The notes beneath the pieces were generated by a model. It saw only the letters and a program-made list of their open reading frames with translations, made no database searches and was not told the DNA's origin. A DNA stretch of 64,000 nucleotides from Pseudomonas asuensis (lineage in GTDB: Bacteria > Pseudomonadota > Gammaproteobacteria > Pseudomonadales > Pseudomonadaceae), in the NCBI RefSeq assembly GCF_014646755.1, contig NZ_BMNW01000008.1:248001-312000 (forward strand), given 5' to 3'. Both the position numbers and the translations under genes were made by a program. This document shows, piece after piece, positions 25,287 to 34,665 of the stretch (the stretch's first letter is position 1; every line of letters starts with the position of its first letter).

Positions 25287-27283
25287 TACAACACCTCCTC
25301 TGCTTTACGCCTGGGTGTGGCCGATGGCTTTGCCGGAGCAACAGAGCTCTCAATCAATACCTCTGCGACCAGTTCGGCGATGTCCCTTACCTCCGGGCGC
25401 GGCGCAACGACGCCTTCCAGCATAGCGGTACATTGAGGGCAGCCCACCGCCACCACCTCGACGCCGGTTGTCTTGATATCCGCCATACGCATATCCGGGA
25501 TCCGCTGCACTCCGGGAATATCGGTAATTGGCGCGCCCCCGCCCCCGCCACAACAGCGCGCACGAAAACCGGAGCGCTCCATTTCCCTGACCTCAATCCC
25601 AATGGCCTTGAGTACCTTGCGCGGTGCTTCATACTCGCCGTTGTAACGACCGAGGTAGCATGGGTCGTGATAGGTCAACCCACCGCTTGTTTGGAGAGCC
25701 AGAGGGTGCTGACCGAGCTTGAGCATCTGTGCGTCTATCAGCTCAGCCAGAAAAGTGCTGTGATGGAAAACTGTGTACGTACCGCCCAGGGCGCCGTACT
25801 CGTTCCTGAGCACATGGAAGCTGTGCGGATCGCACGTCACGATGCGGTTAAATCGATACCGTGACAGCGTACCAATATTGCGACGGGCCAGTTGCTGGAA
25901 CGTAGCCTCGTCACCCAAGCGCCGAGCCACATCACCACTGTCGCGCTCCTCCAGGCCAAGCACGGCAAAGTCCACCTTGGCAGCCTTTAAGACTTTAACG
26001 AATGCTCGCAAAGTCCGCTGATTACGCATGTCGAACGCACCATCGCCCACCCAAAACAGGACGTCTGCATGGTGTTTTTCAGCCATCAGAGGCAGATCCA
26101 GATCCGCTGCCCAGTTCATCCGGTTGACGGGGTTAAAGCCGTTGGGGTTGTCGGTGGCGATCAGGTTGTCCAGCACCTCGGCGCCCTTGTTTGGGGTTGC
26201 TCCCTTTTCCAGGGTTAGATGACGGCGCATATCAACAATGGCATCGACGTGCTCAATCATCATTGGGCATTCCTCGACACAGGCGCGGCAGGTCGTACAG
26301 GACCATAGCGTCTCGGCATCTACCAACGCTTTACCCTCGAAGGACACGATAGGCGAGTGGGCATTACCGCCGTGCTCGCCAATTGGTTTGCCCGGATACG
26401 GAGAGCCAAAGTAGCGCGCGTCGGTCCCCCCAGCCATGCCGATAACCATGTCCTGGATCAGTTTTTTCGGGTTGAGTGGCTGACCAGCCGCATAGGCGGG
26501 GCACATGGCCTCGCAGCGGCCGCACTGCACACAGGAGTCAAAGCCGAGCAGCTGATTCCAAGTAAAGTCCTTTGGTTTTTCTACACCCAGCGGAGCGGTA
26601 GCATCACCTAAGTCCAGTGCTTTCAAGCCACTAGACCGTGCTGCGCTGGCGTTGAACGGTGTACGGAAGCGCTCAGGGCGGCGGTGAAAGGCCAGATGCA
26701 GCGCGCCAGCAAACGCGTGCTTCATTGGGCCGCCCCAGGTCATGCCAAAGAACAGTTCAGACACGCCCCAGACAACACCTACGGTCAGGACAGCCGCCAG
26801 CACCCAACCGCCAAAGTCGTCCGGGAGAATGCCAGCGATGGGTAATGTGGCAATGAAAAAGCTTGCCGAGAACATCAGCAGGCTTTTGGGCAAGCGCATC
26901 CAAGGCCCTTTGGACAGACGTGCCGGTGGGTTGCGCCGTCGCTTGGCCACAAACAGCGCACCGATGAACATGCAAGCGGTTGCGGCCAACAGCGCCCAAC
27001 CCAGAAGACGATTATGCAGGCCGAAACCGTGAACCAGCACGGCCAGCACTGCTGCCAGCACAAAACCGCCGGCCGTCGCGACGTGAGTCCTGGACATGTA
27101 TCGGTCACGCTCGACTACATGGTGCAGATCCACCAGATAACGGCGCGGCATGGCCAACAAACCTCGAAGCAGGTCAACGTGCGTAGGTCGCCCCTGCCGC
27201 CAAAGCATGACGCGCCGGCAGGCACCCAGTACGGCCAGTGCCAGGGCGGTAAAGAGTAGGATCGGGAGCAGAGTGTTCAACAT
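25286..27283 (-). CDS. dgcB: Dimethylglycine catabolism iron-sulfur protein
   Basis: 665 residues. The N-terminal half is membrane-bound, with hydrophobic helices near 3-22, 70-88, 94-113, 133-152 and 160-180. It is followed by two [4Fe-4S] clusters, CVQCGRCEAMCP (251-262) and CTTCRACVEECP (329-340), and CCG-type heterodisulfide-reductase-like domains (ARCCGGGGGAP near the C-terminus). It works with DgcA to demethylate dimethylglycine to sarcosine and hands electrons to the ETF/quinone pool at the inner membrane. ATG 27283 with GAGG upstream is used; a longer frame to 27463 reads through a repeat and was rejected. Confidence 0.93.
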   Translation of the reverse strand: MLNTLLPILLFTALALAVLGACRRVMLWRQGRPTHVDLLRGLLAMPRRYLVDLHHVVERDRYMSRTHVATAGGFVLAAVLAVLVHGFGLHNRLLGWALLAATACMFIGALFVAKRRRNPPARLSKGPWMRLPKSLLMFSASFFIATLPIAGILPDDFGGWVLAAVLTVGVVWGVSELFFGMTWGGPMKHAFAGALHLAFHRRPERFRTPFNASAARSSGLKALDLGDATAPLGVEKPKDFTWNQLLGFDSCVQCGRCEAMCPAYAAGQPLNPKKLIQDMVIGMAGGTDARYFGSPYPGKPIGEHGGNAHSPIVSFEGKALVDAETLWSCTTCRACVEECPMMIEHVDAIVDMRRHLTLEKGATPNKGAEVLDNLIATDNPNGFNPVNRMNWAADLDLPLMAEKHHADVLFWVGDGAFDMRNQRTLRAFVKVLKAAKVDFAVLGLEERDSGDVARRLGDEATFQQLARRNIGTLSRYRFNRIVTCDPHSFHVLRNEYGALGGTYTVFHHSTFLAELIDAQMLKLGQHPLALQTSGGLTYHDPCYLGRYNGEYEAPRKVLKAIGIEVREMERSGFRARCCGGGGGAPITDIPGVQRIPDMRMADIKTTGVEVVAVGCPQCTAMLEGVVAPRPEVRDIAELVAEVLIESSVAPAKPSATPRRKAEEVL

Positions 27284-27293
27284 ACCGGAACCT

Positions 27294-27325
27294 CGTAGGG
27301 TGGGTCCGCCGTAGGCAAACCACCA
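27294..27325. repeat. Degenerate REP-like palindrome between dgcA and dgcB
   Basis: GTAGGGTGGGT, then GCCGTAGGC, then AAACCACCA. It resembles the element at 40061-40095 (GTAGGGTGGGTT...AACCCACC). It sits in the 247-base dgcA-dgcB gap, where it could stabilise or divide the mRNA. Confidence 0.5.
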
Positions 27326-27530
27326 CGTTGTTTCAAGCAGAGCAGACCGCCATCGGCGGGGCTGATCGAGTGATACAGATCGAATCCAGCCCTGTGGATA
27401 GCGCTTTGCCCAACCTATCCTGCGGACTGATGCCTGCATGCCGATGCGTGGCGCTGAGGCCATCCGCCAAGGGACTAACCCGCTTTGGGATCAGTGGGGC
27501 AGAGCGATGCCCTGCTCCTGCGTACAGCCG

Positions 27531-29591
27531 TTAAAAATCCTTGCACAACCGCAACGCGTCATAGATTGCAGCGTGCGTGTTGCGCTGGGCTACGCAGTCG
27601 CCGATTCGGTACAGCAAATAACCGCTCCCCTGTTCCGCCAGGGCAGGCTGAGGCTCAATGGCGAACAGAGCCTCAATGTCGATTTGGCCTTTATTCCGCG
27701 CGCCTTCCTTCAGGGCGTAATACAAGGCTTCGTCCGGGCGCACGCCGTTCTCAATGACGATCTGATCGACGACTCGCTCCTCCTTGGCACCGGTGTATTC
27801 GTTTTCCAGCACAGCAATCTTCTTGTCGCCCTCGGGATACACCTTTTCCAGCATAAGATCGCCAGTCATGATCACCTCTTTGGGGTAGAGGCTGCGGTAA
27901 TAGGTTGGGAATGTCGTTCCGCCAATGGCTACGCCCGGCTTGATGTCATCGGTGACGATCTCCACCTGGGCGCCCTTGTCGGCCAGATAGTCAGCCACAG
28001 ACATACCGGAAAACTCGCAAATGGTGTCGTAGACCAGCACGTTCTTACCCGGCTCGACCTTACCGGAAAGAATGTCCCAGCTGCTCACCACCAGGCCTTC
28101 GGCCGCGCCCCAGTGCTCGTTCTGCTCCATGAACGGATGGCCACCATTGGCCAGGACCACGATGTCCGGACGCAAATCCATGAGGGTGTCAGGATCAGCT
28201 GCCGTCCCCAGCCGCAGATCAATATTCAGGCGGGCCAGCTCCAGTTGATACCACCGCGTGATACCCGCAATCTGATCACGCTGCGGCGCTTTCGAGGCGA
28301 GGGTAATCTGTCCGCCCAGCTGCTCCTGCTTCTCGAACAGGGTCACGTCGTGTCCACGCTCGGCTGAGACGCGCGCCGCCTCCATTCCTGCCGGGCCACC
28401 CCCAACCACTACGATTTTGCGCTTGGGCCCGGTGGATTTCTCGATGATATGGGGTACGCCCATGTACTCACGGCTGGTCGCGGCATTCTGAATGCACAGC
28501 ACGTCCAGACCTTGATACTGGCGGTCGATACAGTAGTTGGCGCCCACGCACTGGCGAATCTGGTCCACCTGTCCCATCTTGATCTTGGCGATCAGATGCG
28601 GATCGGCGATGTGGGCACGGGTCATACCGACCATGTCTACATAGCCACCTTCAAGGATGCGTGTAGCCTGGTTCGGGTCCTTGATGTTCTGCGCGTGCAG
28701 CACGGGCACGCTGACCACCTCCTTGATACCGGCCGCCAGATGCAGGAACGGCTCCGGCGGGTAGGTCATGTTCGGAATCACGTTGGCCAAGGTATTGTGA
28801 GTGTCGCAGCCGGAGCCGATCACGCCAAAGAAGTCCACCATGCCGGTGTCGTTGTAATACTTGGCGATCTGTTTCATATCATCATGGGTCAGGCCGTCCG
28901 GATGGAATTCATCCCCACAGATCCGCATGCCTACGCAGAAGTCATCGCCTACCTCAGCCCGCACGGCCTTGAGCACTTCCAAGCCAAAGCGCATGCGGTT
29001 TTCAAAACTGCCACCCCACTCATCGGTACGCTTGTTCACACGGGGCGACCAGAACTGGTCGATCATGTGCTGGTGCACCGCTGACAACTCTACACCGTCC
29101 AGCCCACCCGCCTTTGCCCGACGTGCGGCCTGGGCGAAATTTTTGATGATACGCTGGATCTCTTCGGGCTCGATGGTCTTGCAGGTAGCCCGGTGCACAG
29201 GCTCGCGGATACCCGACGGCGACATCAGGGTCGGCCAATGGCCGCCATCCCAACGGGAGCGCCGCCCCATGTGGGTAATCTGAATCATGATCTTGGCGCC
29301 GTGCTTGTGCATGGCATCGGCCAGATTCTGGAAATGTGGAATGATGCGATCGGTGGCAAGGTTCACCGAACTCCACCAGTGCTGCGGGCTGTCGATCGCC
29401 ACGACCGAGGAACCACCACAAATGGCGAGGCCGATACCGCCCTTGGCCTTTTCCTCGTAATACTTGACGTACCGCTCGGTGGTCATGCCGCCGTCGGTGG
29501 CATACACCTCGGCGTGCGCGGTGCTGAGTACGCGGTTGCGAATAGTCAGCTTGCCGATCTGGATTGGTTGGAACATTGCTTCAAAGGCCAT
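27531..29591 (-). CDS. dgcA: Dimethylglycine demethylase flavoprotein subunit
   Basis: 686 residues. An N-terminal NADH:flavin oxidoreductase (old yellow enzyme) TIM barrel (1 to about 370; IMIQITHMGRRSRWDG, ELSAVHQHMIDQFWSPRVNKRTDEWGG) is followed by a cysteine-rich [4Fe-4S] segment (CVGANYCIDR, then a further Cys in DVLCIQNAA). A C-terminal pyridine-nucleotide/FAD domain starts at VVVGGGPAGMEAARV. It oxidatively removes a methyl group from dimethylglycine. ATG 29591 follows GAGG; a GTG three bases upstream is less likely. It lies in the dipeptidase-DUF5943-dgcA-dgcB-etfA-etfB operon, as in P. aeruginosa. Confidence 0.95.
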   Translation of the reverse strand: MAFEAMFQPIQIGKLTIRNRVLSTAHAEVYATDGGMTTERYVKYYEEKAKGGIGLAICGGSSVVAIDSPQHWWSSVNLATDRIIPHFQNLADAMHKHGAKIMIQITHMGRRSRWDGGHWPTLMSPSGIREPVHRATCKTIEPEEIQRIIKNFAQAARRAKAGGLDGVELSAVHQHMIDQFWSPRVNKRTDEWGGSFENRMRFGLEVLKAVRAEVGDDFCVGMRICGDEFHPDGLTHDDMKQIAKYYNDTGMVDFFGVIGSGCDTHNTLANVIPNMTYPPEPFLHLAAGIKEVVSVPVLHAQNIKDPNQATRILEGGYVDMVGMTRAHIADPHLIAKIKMGQVDQIRQCVGANYCIDRQYQGLDVLCIQNAATSREYMGVPHIIEKSTGPKRKIVVVGGGPAGMEAARVSAERGHDVTLFEKQEQLGGQITLASKAPQRDQIAGITRWYQLELARLNIDLRLGTAADPDTLMDLRPDIVVLANGGHPFMEQNEHWGAAEGLVVSSWDILSGKVEPGKNVLVYDTICEFSGMSVADYLADKGAQVEIVTDDIKPGVAIGGTTFPTYYRSLYPKEVIMTGDLMLEKVYPEGDKKIAVLENEYTGAKEERVVDQIVIENGVRPDEALYYALKEGARNKGQIDIEALFAIEPQPALAEQGSGYLLYRIGDCVAQRNTHAAIYDALRLCKDF

Positions 29592-29667
29592 CACGGCACC
29601 TCATCTCAGCGAATCACGCACAATCTTGTTATCGTCCACTGCGCCATGAACGACGCAAGGCAAGGCT

Positions 29668-30198
29668 TTACAGCGGCTTGACCACAAATAGGCCGTCGTC
29701 GTGGCCTTCTTCCGCGCCGCTGTACACCTGCTCGGCTACGGTACGGACCGCGCTGCCCTTGGCGGCCAGGATCTGGTCCATCGCACCGGCAAACCAGCCG
29801 GTAAACATGTAGTCCACCTTGCGGTTGATCTTGCCGTACACATAGACAAAGGCCGAGTGACGCAGGCGGACCTGGGCCGTGCCTGCGTCGACATCGATCT
29901 GTTCGATATCAAACAGTCCCCAGCCGCGCTGGGAGAGGCGCTTCATGTAATGTGCGTATACCTCGACGCCGACCAGCCCGTGGCATTCGGCCTCCTTCTC
30001 GCACCAATGCCAGGCAGACTTGTAGCCTGCCTTGTAGAGAATCTCGGCGTACTTTTCTGCGCCAAGCACCTCTTCGATACCCATATGGTTGTTGACGAAA
30101 AAGTGCCGCGGCACGTACAGCATCGGCAGCGCATCGGTGGTCCAGACGCCAGTTTCGTCGTCGACCTGAATCGGCATTTCGGGGGCATGAGTGGCCAT
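29668..30198 (-). CDS. DUF5943 family protein of the dgc operon
   Basis: 176 residues, soluble. It begins MATHAPEMPIQVDDETGVW with GGAGC upstream; the ORF continues to 30309 but the family N-terminus supports 30198. Conserved stretches include MLYVPRHFFVNNHMGIEEVLG, YKAGYKSAWHWCEKEAECHG and YVYGKINRKVDYMFTGWFAGAMDQI. The layout resembles the small 4-vinyl-reductase/heme-NO-binding-like folds used as ligand domains, but no activity is known. The gene is conserved just before dgcA in pseudomonads, so a role in dimethylglycine or corrinoid-free demethylation is likely by association only. Confidence 0.8.
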   Translation of the reverse strand: MATHAPEMPIQVDDETGVWTTDALPMLYVPRHFFVNNHMGIEEVLGAEKYAEILYKAGYKSAWHWCEKEAECHGLVGVEVYAHYMKRLSQRGWGLFDIEQIDVDAGTAQVRLRHSAFVYVYGKINRKVDYMFTGWFAGAMDQILAAKGSAVRTVAEQVYSGAEEGHDDGLFVVKPL

Positions 30199-30333
30199 GG
30201 TGGTGCTCCAGATAGGTTTGCCAGAGGCCGTTCGGCCTGCATGAAAGGGGGACTTTGGTCGATCAAGGCGGCAAGCGCCTCGACTGTGCGTTCCTGCTAT
30301 CGCTCTCAAGAAGCGCAGCAGGCCTCGTCCGAT

Positions 30334-31311
30334 CTATTCGCCCCACACATCGCTGAGTACTCTCACCCAGTTCTCTCCCATCACCTTACGCACGGTACGC
30401 TCGGACATGCCGCGTCTTAGCAGCGTCTCGGTCAGGTTGGGAAATTCGCCTACCGTGCGGATACCCAACGGATTCACGATCTTGCCGAAGTTAGTCAGCC
30501 GGCGGGCGTAGCCCTTGTCATGGGTGAGGTATTCGAAAAAGTCCTGCCCGTGGCCCTGGGTAAAGTCAGTGCCAATACCGATAGCGTCTTCGCCAACGAT
30601 GTTCATGACGTACTCGATGGCTTCGGCGTAATCATCGATAGTGGATTCGATGCCCTTGGCCAGAAACGGGGCAAACATGGTCACGCCAACAAAACCACCA
30701 TGGTCGGCAATGAACTTAAGTTCTTCATCAGACTTGTTGCGGGGATGCTCTTTCAGGCCGGACGGCAAGCAGTGGGAATAGCAGACCGGCTTTCTGGATT
30801 CGAGAATGACCTCTTCAGAGGTTTTGCTGCCCACGTGGGACAAGTCACACATGACCCCCACACGGTTCATCTCACCAACGATTTCCCGACCAAAACCGGA
30901 TAAACCACCGTCGCGCTCATAACAGCCAGTGCCCACTAGATTCTGGGTGTTGTAGCACATCTGCACGATGCCTACGCCCAGCTGCTTGAAAAGCTCGACG
31001 TACCCGATCTGGTCCTCATAAGCATGGGCATTTTGAAAACCGAAGATAATGCCGGTTTTACCTTGGGCCTTGGCTTGGCGAATGTCGCCGATGGTGTAGA
31101 CCGGCATGACCAGGTCACTGTTTTCGCGCATCAATTTCTTTTGCGCCGCAATGCTGTTCATGGTGGCCTGGAAGCCTTCCCAGACCGACACGGTGCAGTT
31201 GGCTGCTGTCAGACCGCCCTTACGCATGTCTTCAAACAGCTCCCGGTTCCATTTGGCAATGATCAGTCCGTCAATGACGATGCTATCCGCATGCAGTTCA
31301 GTGGCATTCAT
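30334..31311 (-). CDS. Renal-dipeptidase-like (M19) protein of the dgc operon
   Basis: 325 residues with the M19 membrane-dipeptidase fold, first gene of the dimethylglycine operon. Two conserved histidines (H159 in CDLSHVG, H180 in CYSHCL) and the catalytic-pocket aspartate (D249 in GIGTDF) are present. The usual N-terminal metal ligands HxD after the DG motif are replaced (DGLII, 14-18), and the bridging glutamate of the GVEG block is Gln (Q93 in GFQNAH). It may therefore bind only one metal or act on something other than dipeptides. Family membership is sure; activity is not. Confidence 0.88.
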   Translation of the reverse strand: MNATELHADSIVIDGLIIAKWNRELFEDMRKGGLTAANCTVSVWEGFQATMNSIAAQKKLMRENSDLVMPVYTIGDIRQAKAQGKTGIIFGFQNAHAYEDQIGYVELFKQLGVGIVQMCYNTQNLVGTGCYERDGGLSGFGREIVGEMNRVGVMCDLSHVGSKTSEEVILESRKPVCYSHCLPSGLKEHPRNKSDEELKFIADHGGFVGVTMFAPFLAKGIESTIDDYAEAIEYVMNIVGEDAIGIGTDFTQGHGQDFFEYLTHDKGYARRLTNFGKIVNPLGIRTVGEFPNLTETLLRRGMSERTVRKVMGENWVRVLSDVWGE

Positions 31312-31496
31312 CAGGGCCGCTCCCAGCTGTGATGCGCCGAATCAGTCATCGACGCGTTGAGAGGAGCATATCCCTCAGAATTTCTGCACCATCGTGCAAA
31401 AACGACAGGGGTATCACCAGAAGCGTCAAGCCATGTTCAGTCAGTGGCTGGCGGCAAGTTTTCTCTTTGGCTTCCGACGAAGACTAAATCAGACAC

Positions 31497-31515
31497 TCGA
31501 CTCATGGGGAGTCGA
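31497..31515. promoter_or_regulatory. Inverted repeat upstream of the dimethylglycine operon
   Basis: TCGACTC, five bases, GAGTCGA, about 186 bases before the dipeptidase-like gene start. A sequence TCGGAAGCC on the minus strand (31468-31476) lies beside it. This is a plausible regulator site; the regulator is not identifiable, although GbdR is the expected activator. Confidence 0.35.
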
Positions 31516-31544
31516 ATAAAAAGGGCAGACGCCTAAAAATGTCG

Positions 31545-31581
31545 AAAAAAAACCCCACAATGCCTATAAGCACGCGGGGTT
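31545..31581 (-). terminator. Strong minus-strand terminator upstream of the dgc operon
   Basis: Read on the minus strand: AACCCCGC and GTGC pair through a TTATAG loop with GCAT and GTGGGGTT, followed by a run of eight T. It lies 234 bases before the dipeptidase-like gene on the same strand, where no annotated gene ends. It therefore marks either an upstream small RNA or a leader/attenuator. Confidence 0.75.
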
Positions 31582-31682
31582 AAAATGCCCTGTTGGGCCT
31601 CAGTGTGTTTCCTCTAGGCCAAGCGTAAGGGCGCTTTTCCCAGATATTCGAGGAGCTAAGCGGCTCAACTCGACAAGAAGCG

Positions 31683-31721
31683 CTACTTTAGCAGCACCTC
31701 TCTAAAACTACCCTGTGACAT
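31683..31721 (-). CDS. Possible 12-residue leader peptide
   Basis: ATG at 31721 preceded by GGGAGGG at good spacing; it encodes MSQGSFREVLLK and stops. It is followed about 100 bases later by the strong terminator at 31545-31581. There is no run of a diagnostic amino acid, so classical attenuation is not evident. Confidence 0.25.
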   Translation of the reverse strand: MSQGSFREVLLK

Positions 31722-31889
31722 ATTGCCCTCCCTCACGCGATTAGACTTTCGTTTTATTACAAATACGTAACAGCGCAAGCGCACTGCTTTTCGAAAAGCG
31801 ACTCTCTCGTATCCAGTACCGCCCTGCCGACTTGTCTTGCCAACCGCTACTGCCAAGAATCGCTATGAGACCTTATGGGAGGATCTACC

Positions 31890-32138
31890 ATGATGTACGC
31901 AGACTTGATCGACCAAGATGACTTCAGGGACCGCCTGGTTGCGCTAGGTATCGCCATGCCATTGGGCACCACACCCGAACAAGCCTGCCAGCAAGCCTTG
32001 TGCGGCCTGAGCCCGGAGCGGGTTACTGCGCTACGGCACCTAGTAGAAGAACTCTTGTCGGGTCGTGTAACACTGCTCCCCTCCGTTCGTGAGGCTATTG
32101 CCCGCCAACTGCTGCCCGCCCTGGCCCAGCACCATTAG
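31890..32138 (+). CDS. Conserved-type hypothetical protein, 82 residues
   Basis: Small soluble helical protein MMYADLIDQDDFRDRLVALGIAMPL..., ending in LLPALAQHH. ATG 31890 follows GGGAGGATC, a strong ribosome-binding site. No signal peptide, membrane span or known motif. It is convergent with gbdR and divergent from the dgc operon; the position suggests a link to betaine metabolism but nothing in the protein shows one. Confidence 0.65.
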   Translation: MMYADLIDQDDFRDRLVALGIAMPLGTTPEQACQQALCGLSPERVTALRHLVEELLSGRVTLLPSVREAIARQLLPALAQHH

Positions 32139-32156
32139 GCCAGGACGGTCCTGATA

Positions 32157-33257
32157 TCAGCTAAGCCTTACACTGGCAAACGTCGACTCCCCTTGCGCCT
32201 GACTTAACGCCGACAGGGCAGACGACGTGGGTAGCAAGGTCAGCTCCTGGGGAATCGGCATCCGCATGACAGGCTGCCCCATTGATACACCCTGCCGCTC
32301 GTCACGAGGAGGGATACCAAAGTACTCCCGATAACACTTCGAGAAATGGGGCGTGGAAACGAACCCGCATACAGATGCCACTTCAATAATGGACATGGTG
32401 GTCTGCTTGAGCAGCTGCCTTGCTCGAATCAGGCGCAGCTTCAGGTAATAGCGCGACGGCGAGCAGTGTAGATACTTCTGAAACAGCCGCTCCAACTGTC
32501 GACGCGAAACAGTTACGTAGACAGCCAGCTCATCCAGATCGATGGGCTCCTCCAGGTTCGCCTCCATCAATGCGACGATTTCCTGAAGCTTTGGCTGATT
32601 AGTGCCCAGCATATGCTTAAGTGGCACACGCTGGTGATCCTGCTCGTTACGGATGCGCTCGTAGATAAACATCTCGGAAATCGCGGCGCATAGCTCACGA
32701 CCATGCTCGCGGCCGATCAGATGCAACATCATGTCCATGGGCGCAGTGCCGCCGGAGGATGTAAAGCGGTTCCGGTCAATGGAAAACAGTCGCGTTGTCA
32801 GCGACACACGCGGGAAGGCTTCCTGCATCGAGGCCAGCATTTCCCAATGCACACTGCACTCATAACCATCGAGCAGCCCGGCCTTGGCTAGCGCCCAGCT
32901 GCCGGTGCACACAGCACCTAACTTGCGCCCCTGCCGAGCCTGTATCTGCAGCCAGCTCAAATGCTCGCGCATGATGCTTCGCTGGATGCCTACCCCGCCA
33001 CAAACAATGACCATGTCCATGGCCGGTGCCGCAGTGACAGCACTATCGGGCGTGATCTGAAGACCATCACTGGCACGGACCGGACGGCCATCCAGGCTGA
33101 GCGTAGACCATCGGAACAACTCACGGCCCGAGAGCTGATTGGCCATCCGCAGCGGCTCTATCGCCGACGCTAGTGAGATCAGGGTGAAGTTGTCTAGCAG
33201 CAGAAACCCGATGGATTGCGGAACACGATGTTGTGGCTGACTTTGATTCGATGACAT
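32157..33257 (-). CDS. gbdR: AraC-family activator of glycine betaine catabolism
   Basis: 366 residues. An N-terminal DJ-1/class-I-glutamine-amidotransferase-like sensor domain (about 14-185: IGFLLLDNFTLISLASAIEPLR, LGAVCTGSWALAKAGLLDG, TSSGGTAPMDMMLHLIG) precedes two helix-turn-helix motifs (about 225-320: TVSRRQLERLFQKYL, CGFVSTPHFSKCYREYFG). It matches GbdR, which binds betaine or dimethylglycine and activates gbcA, gbcB, the dgc operon and cho genes. The start is ATG 33257 with GAGGG upstream. Its place between dgc and cho genes is the usual one. Confidence 0.95.
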   Translation of the reverse strand: MSSNQSQPQHRVPQSIGFLLLDNFTLISLASAIEPLRMANQLSGRELFRWSTLSLDGRPVRASDGLQITPDSAVTAAPAMDMVIVCGGVGIQRSIMREHLSWLQIQARQGRKLGAVCTGSWALAKAGLLDGYECSVHWEMLASMQEAFPRVSLTTRLFSIDRNRFTSSGGTAPMDMMLHLIGREHGRELCAAISEMFIYERIRNEQDHQRVPLKHMLGTNQPKLQEIVALMEANLEEPIDLDELAVYVTVSRRQLERLFQKYLHCSPSRYYLKLRLIRARQLLKQTTMSIIEVASVCGFVSTPHFSKCYREYFGIPPRDERQGVSMGQPVMRMPIPQELTLLPTSSALSALSQAQGESTFASVRLS

Positions 33258-34665
33258 TGGAACGCCCTCTTCACGCTAAGCCCGGTATGGCCTCATCGAG
33301 GCTCTTTTTATCGTCGTGAGTCGTGTTCAGCTGCTGACGGAAGCACCCGTTGTCACGGGATGTAACATCGCCAGGCCGTATGACCCTGACAAAGGCCATC
33401 GCAAATGTCATGCCTACCTTGAACAGCTATTCAATTAAAAAGCGGGAAGTGGCTTGGTAAAGCGTTTCCAGGCAGATAAAGCCAAAAGCCATTAGTGACC
33501 GATGAGTCATAACAGGCTGTATCCGTGAGCAAATCTGTAGCAATTCGAAGAGCCCGCGTGCGCGGAAAAAGCTTTCTGTAGTAACAGATGGCAGATCGAC
33601 TTCTCTCCCTGTCAGTTAGCTTCCTCCAGAAAGATGCGCCAAAAGGTGGCAAAACTTTCTCGACGTGTGCAAATTCAGTTCAGCATTGGCTGATGACTCA
33701 CGGATCGTATTACGGGAGCGCCCGTGATCTAACGTGAAAGACCCCTCAAAAAGCACATCTAATTGCCATCGGCCGCCCCGGCAATCAATAAAAAGAACTA
33801 TCGGTTGTCCTATCGCCTACAGCGCCTATAAGCCATAGTCTGCATGTATTTAGCAGGTACGCGTAGAGGCAAAAAAAGCGTTTGGGACATAACAGGCGCA
33901 GCAACAGGTTGCAACATTGTCGGCTGCCTGGATGTTGGGTAACCTGAATGACTGAGCATGGCGACCGGCCATCTCGCAAGACGCTATCTCTGTTTCGAGC
34001 ACGGCTTGCCGGCTCGATGTAACTGGATGAACCAGACAGCTTGGCTGCCATGGCTATTAAAACGATAAAACTACTCGGCACCGAACCGGAGACCCTCTCG
34101 CTTTACCTTTGCGCCAGCTTCAGGGCAAAGGCCGCCGTCGCTTTCCCGGTAGAAACCGGAAACGCCCAGGCATGCTCCCTTGGTCACAGGGAAGCGCTCG
34201 CGCTTTGATGCGTGAAACCTGTGTTTATCAGGCAGGCCACTCAGGTGCCCTGCCGCTTACCGGTAGACCCTCTCCCTCACTGAATGGATTCTCTCTCATT
34301 CGTGAGGTCACCCAGGAGGCGGAAGCCCTCACCTCTGGACCGCTTCCCGCCACCTCAGGCACGGCTCTTTCCGGCCGCCCTGTTTCACCTGTTGTTTTAA
34401 CGAACGCTCCGATTGTGAAATTGCCGCGGTCAAGGTCTGCCATACGGCACAACTGTGCTGGCTGCGACGCCTCGACCTCTGGTTACGACGCCGCCTGCAC
34501 TGGATGCGACGTGACTAGTAGGCGGTCGATGAACGATCGGTTACAGATAACCCATCACGCAGCGGAGCACATCGGCCCAACCCGCGCCGAACCACGCCCG
34601 TTTGCCATGATTTGCCGCCCTGTGCCTTGTGCATGCGCGGCAGCATCAGGAAGGAGACATTCACC
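33258..34665. other. 1.4-kb gene-free interval between gbdR and choX
   Basis: Unusually long for this window. The one long open frame (34109-34669) has no protein character. An inverted repeat GGCAGG-N12-CCTGCC lies at 34231-34254. A segment GCTCCGATTGTGAAATTGCC (34406-34425) has TCCGA and AATTGCC in common with the gbcA promoter. Several short hairpins occur from 34100 to 34400. No known riboswitch signature was recognised. The gbdR and choX promoters must lie here. Confidence 0.4.

Larger units (their letters stand above)
31545..31740 (-). ncRNA. Candidate sRNA or leader RNA (unrecognised)
   Basis: The region between an A+T-rich promoter-like segment (minus strand GTATTTGTAATAAAACG, about 31747-31763) and the terminator at 31545-31581. 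It can fold further hairpins, such as GGCCT/AGGCC and GCCC-AACA-GGGC, just before the terminator. It includes a possible 12-codon leader ORF. I do not recognise it as a known Pseudomonas sRNA. The 5' end is a guess. Confidence 0.4.

Noticed and set aside
27284..27463. N-terminal extension of DgcB
   Set aside because: The open frame extends upstream, but a proper ribosome-binding site precedes ATG 27283 and the extension reads through a REP-like palindrome.
34080..34400. Riboswitch (glycine or other) in the choX leader
   Set aside because: Several hairpins exist but the conserved glycine-riboswitch core sequences are absent on both strands.
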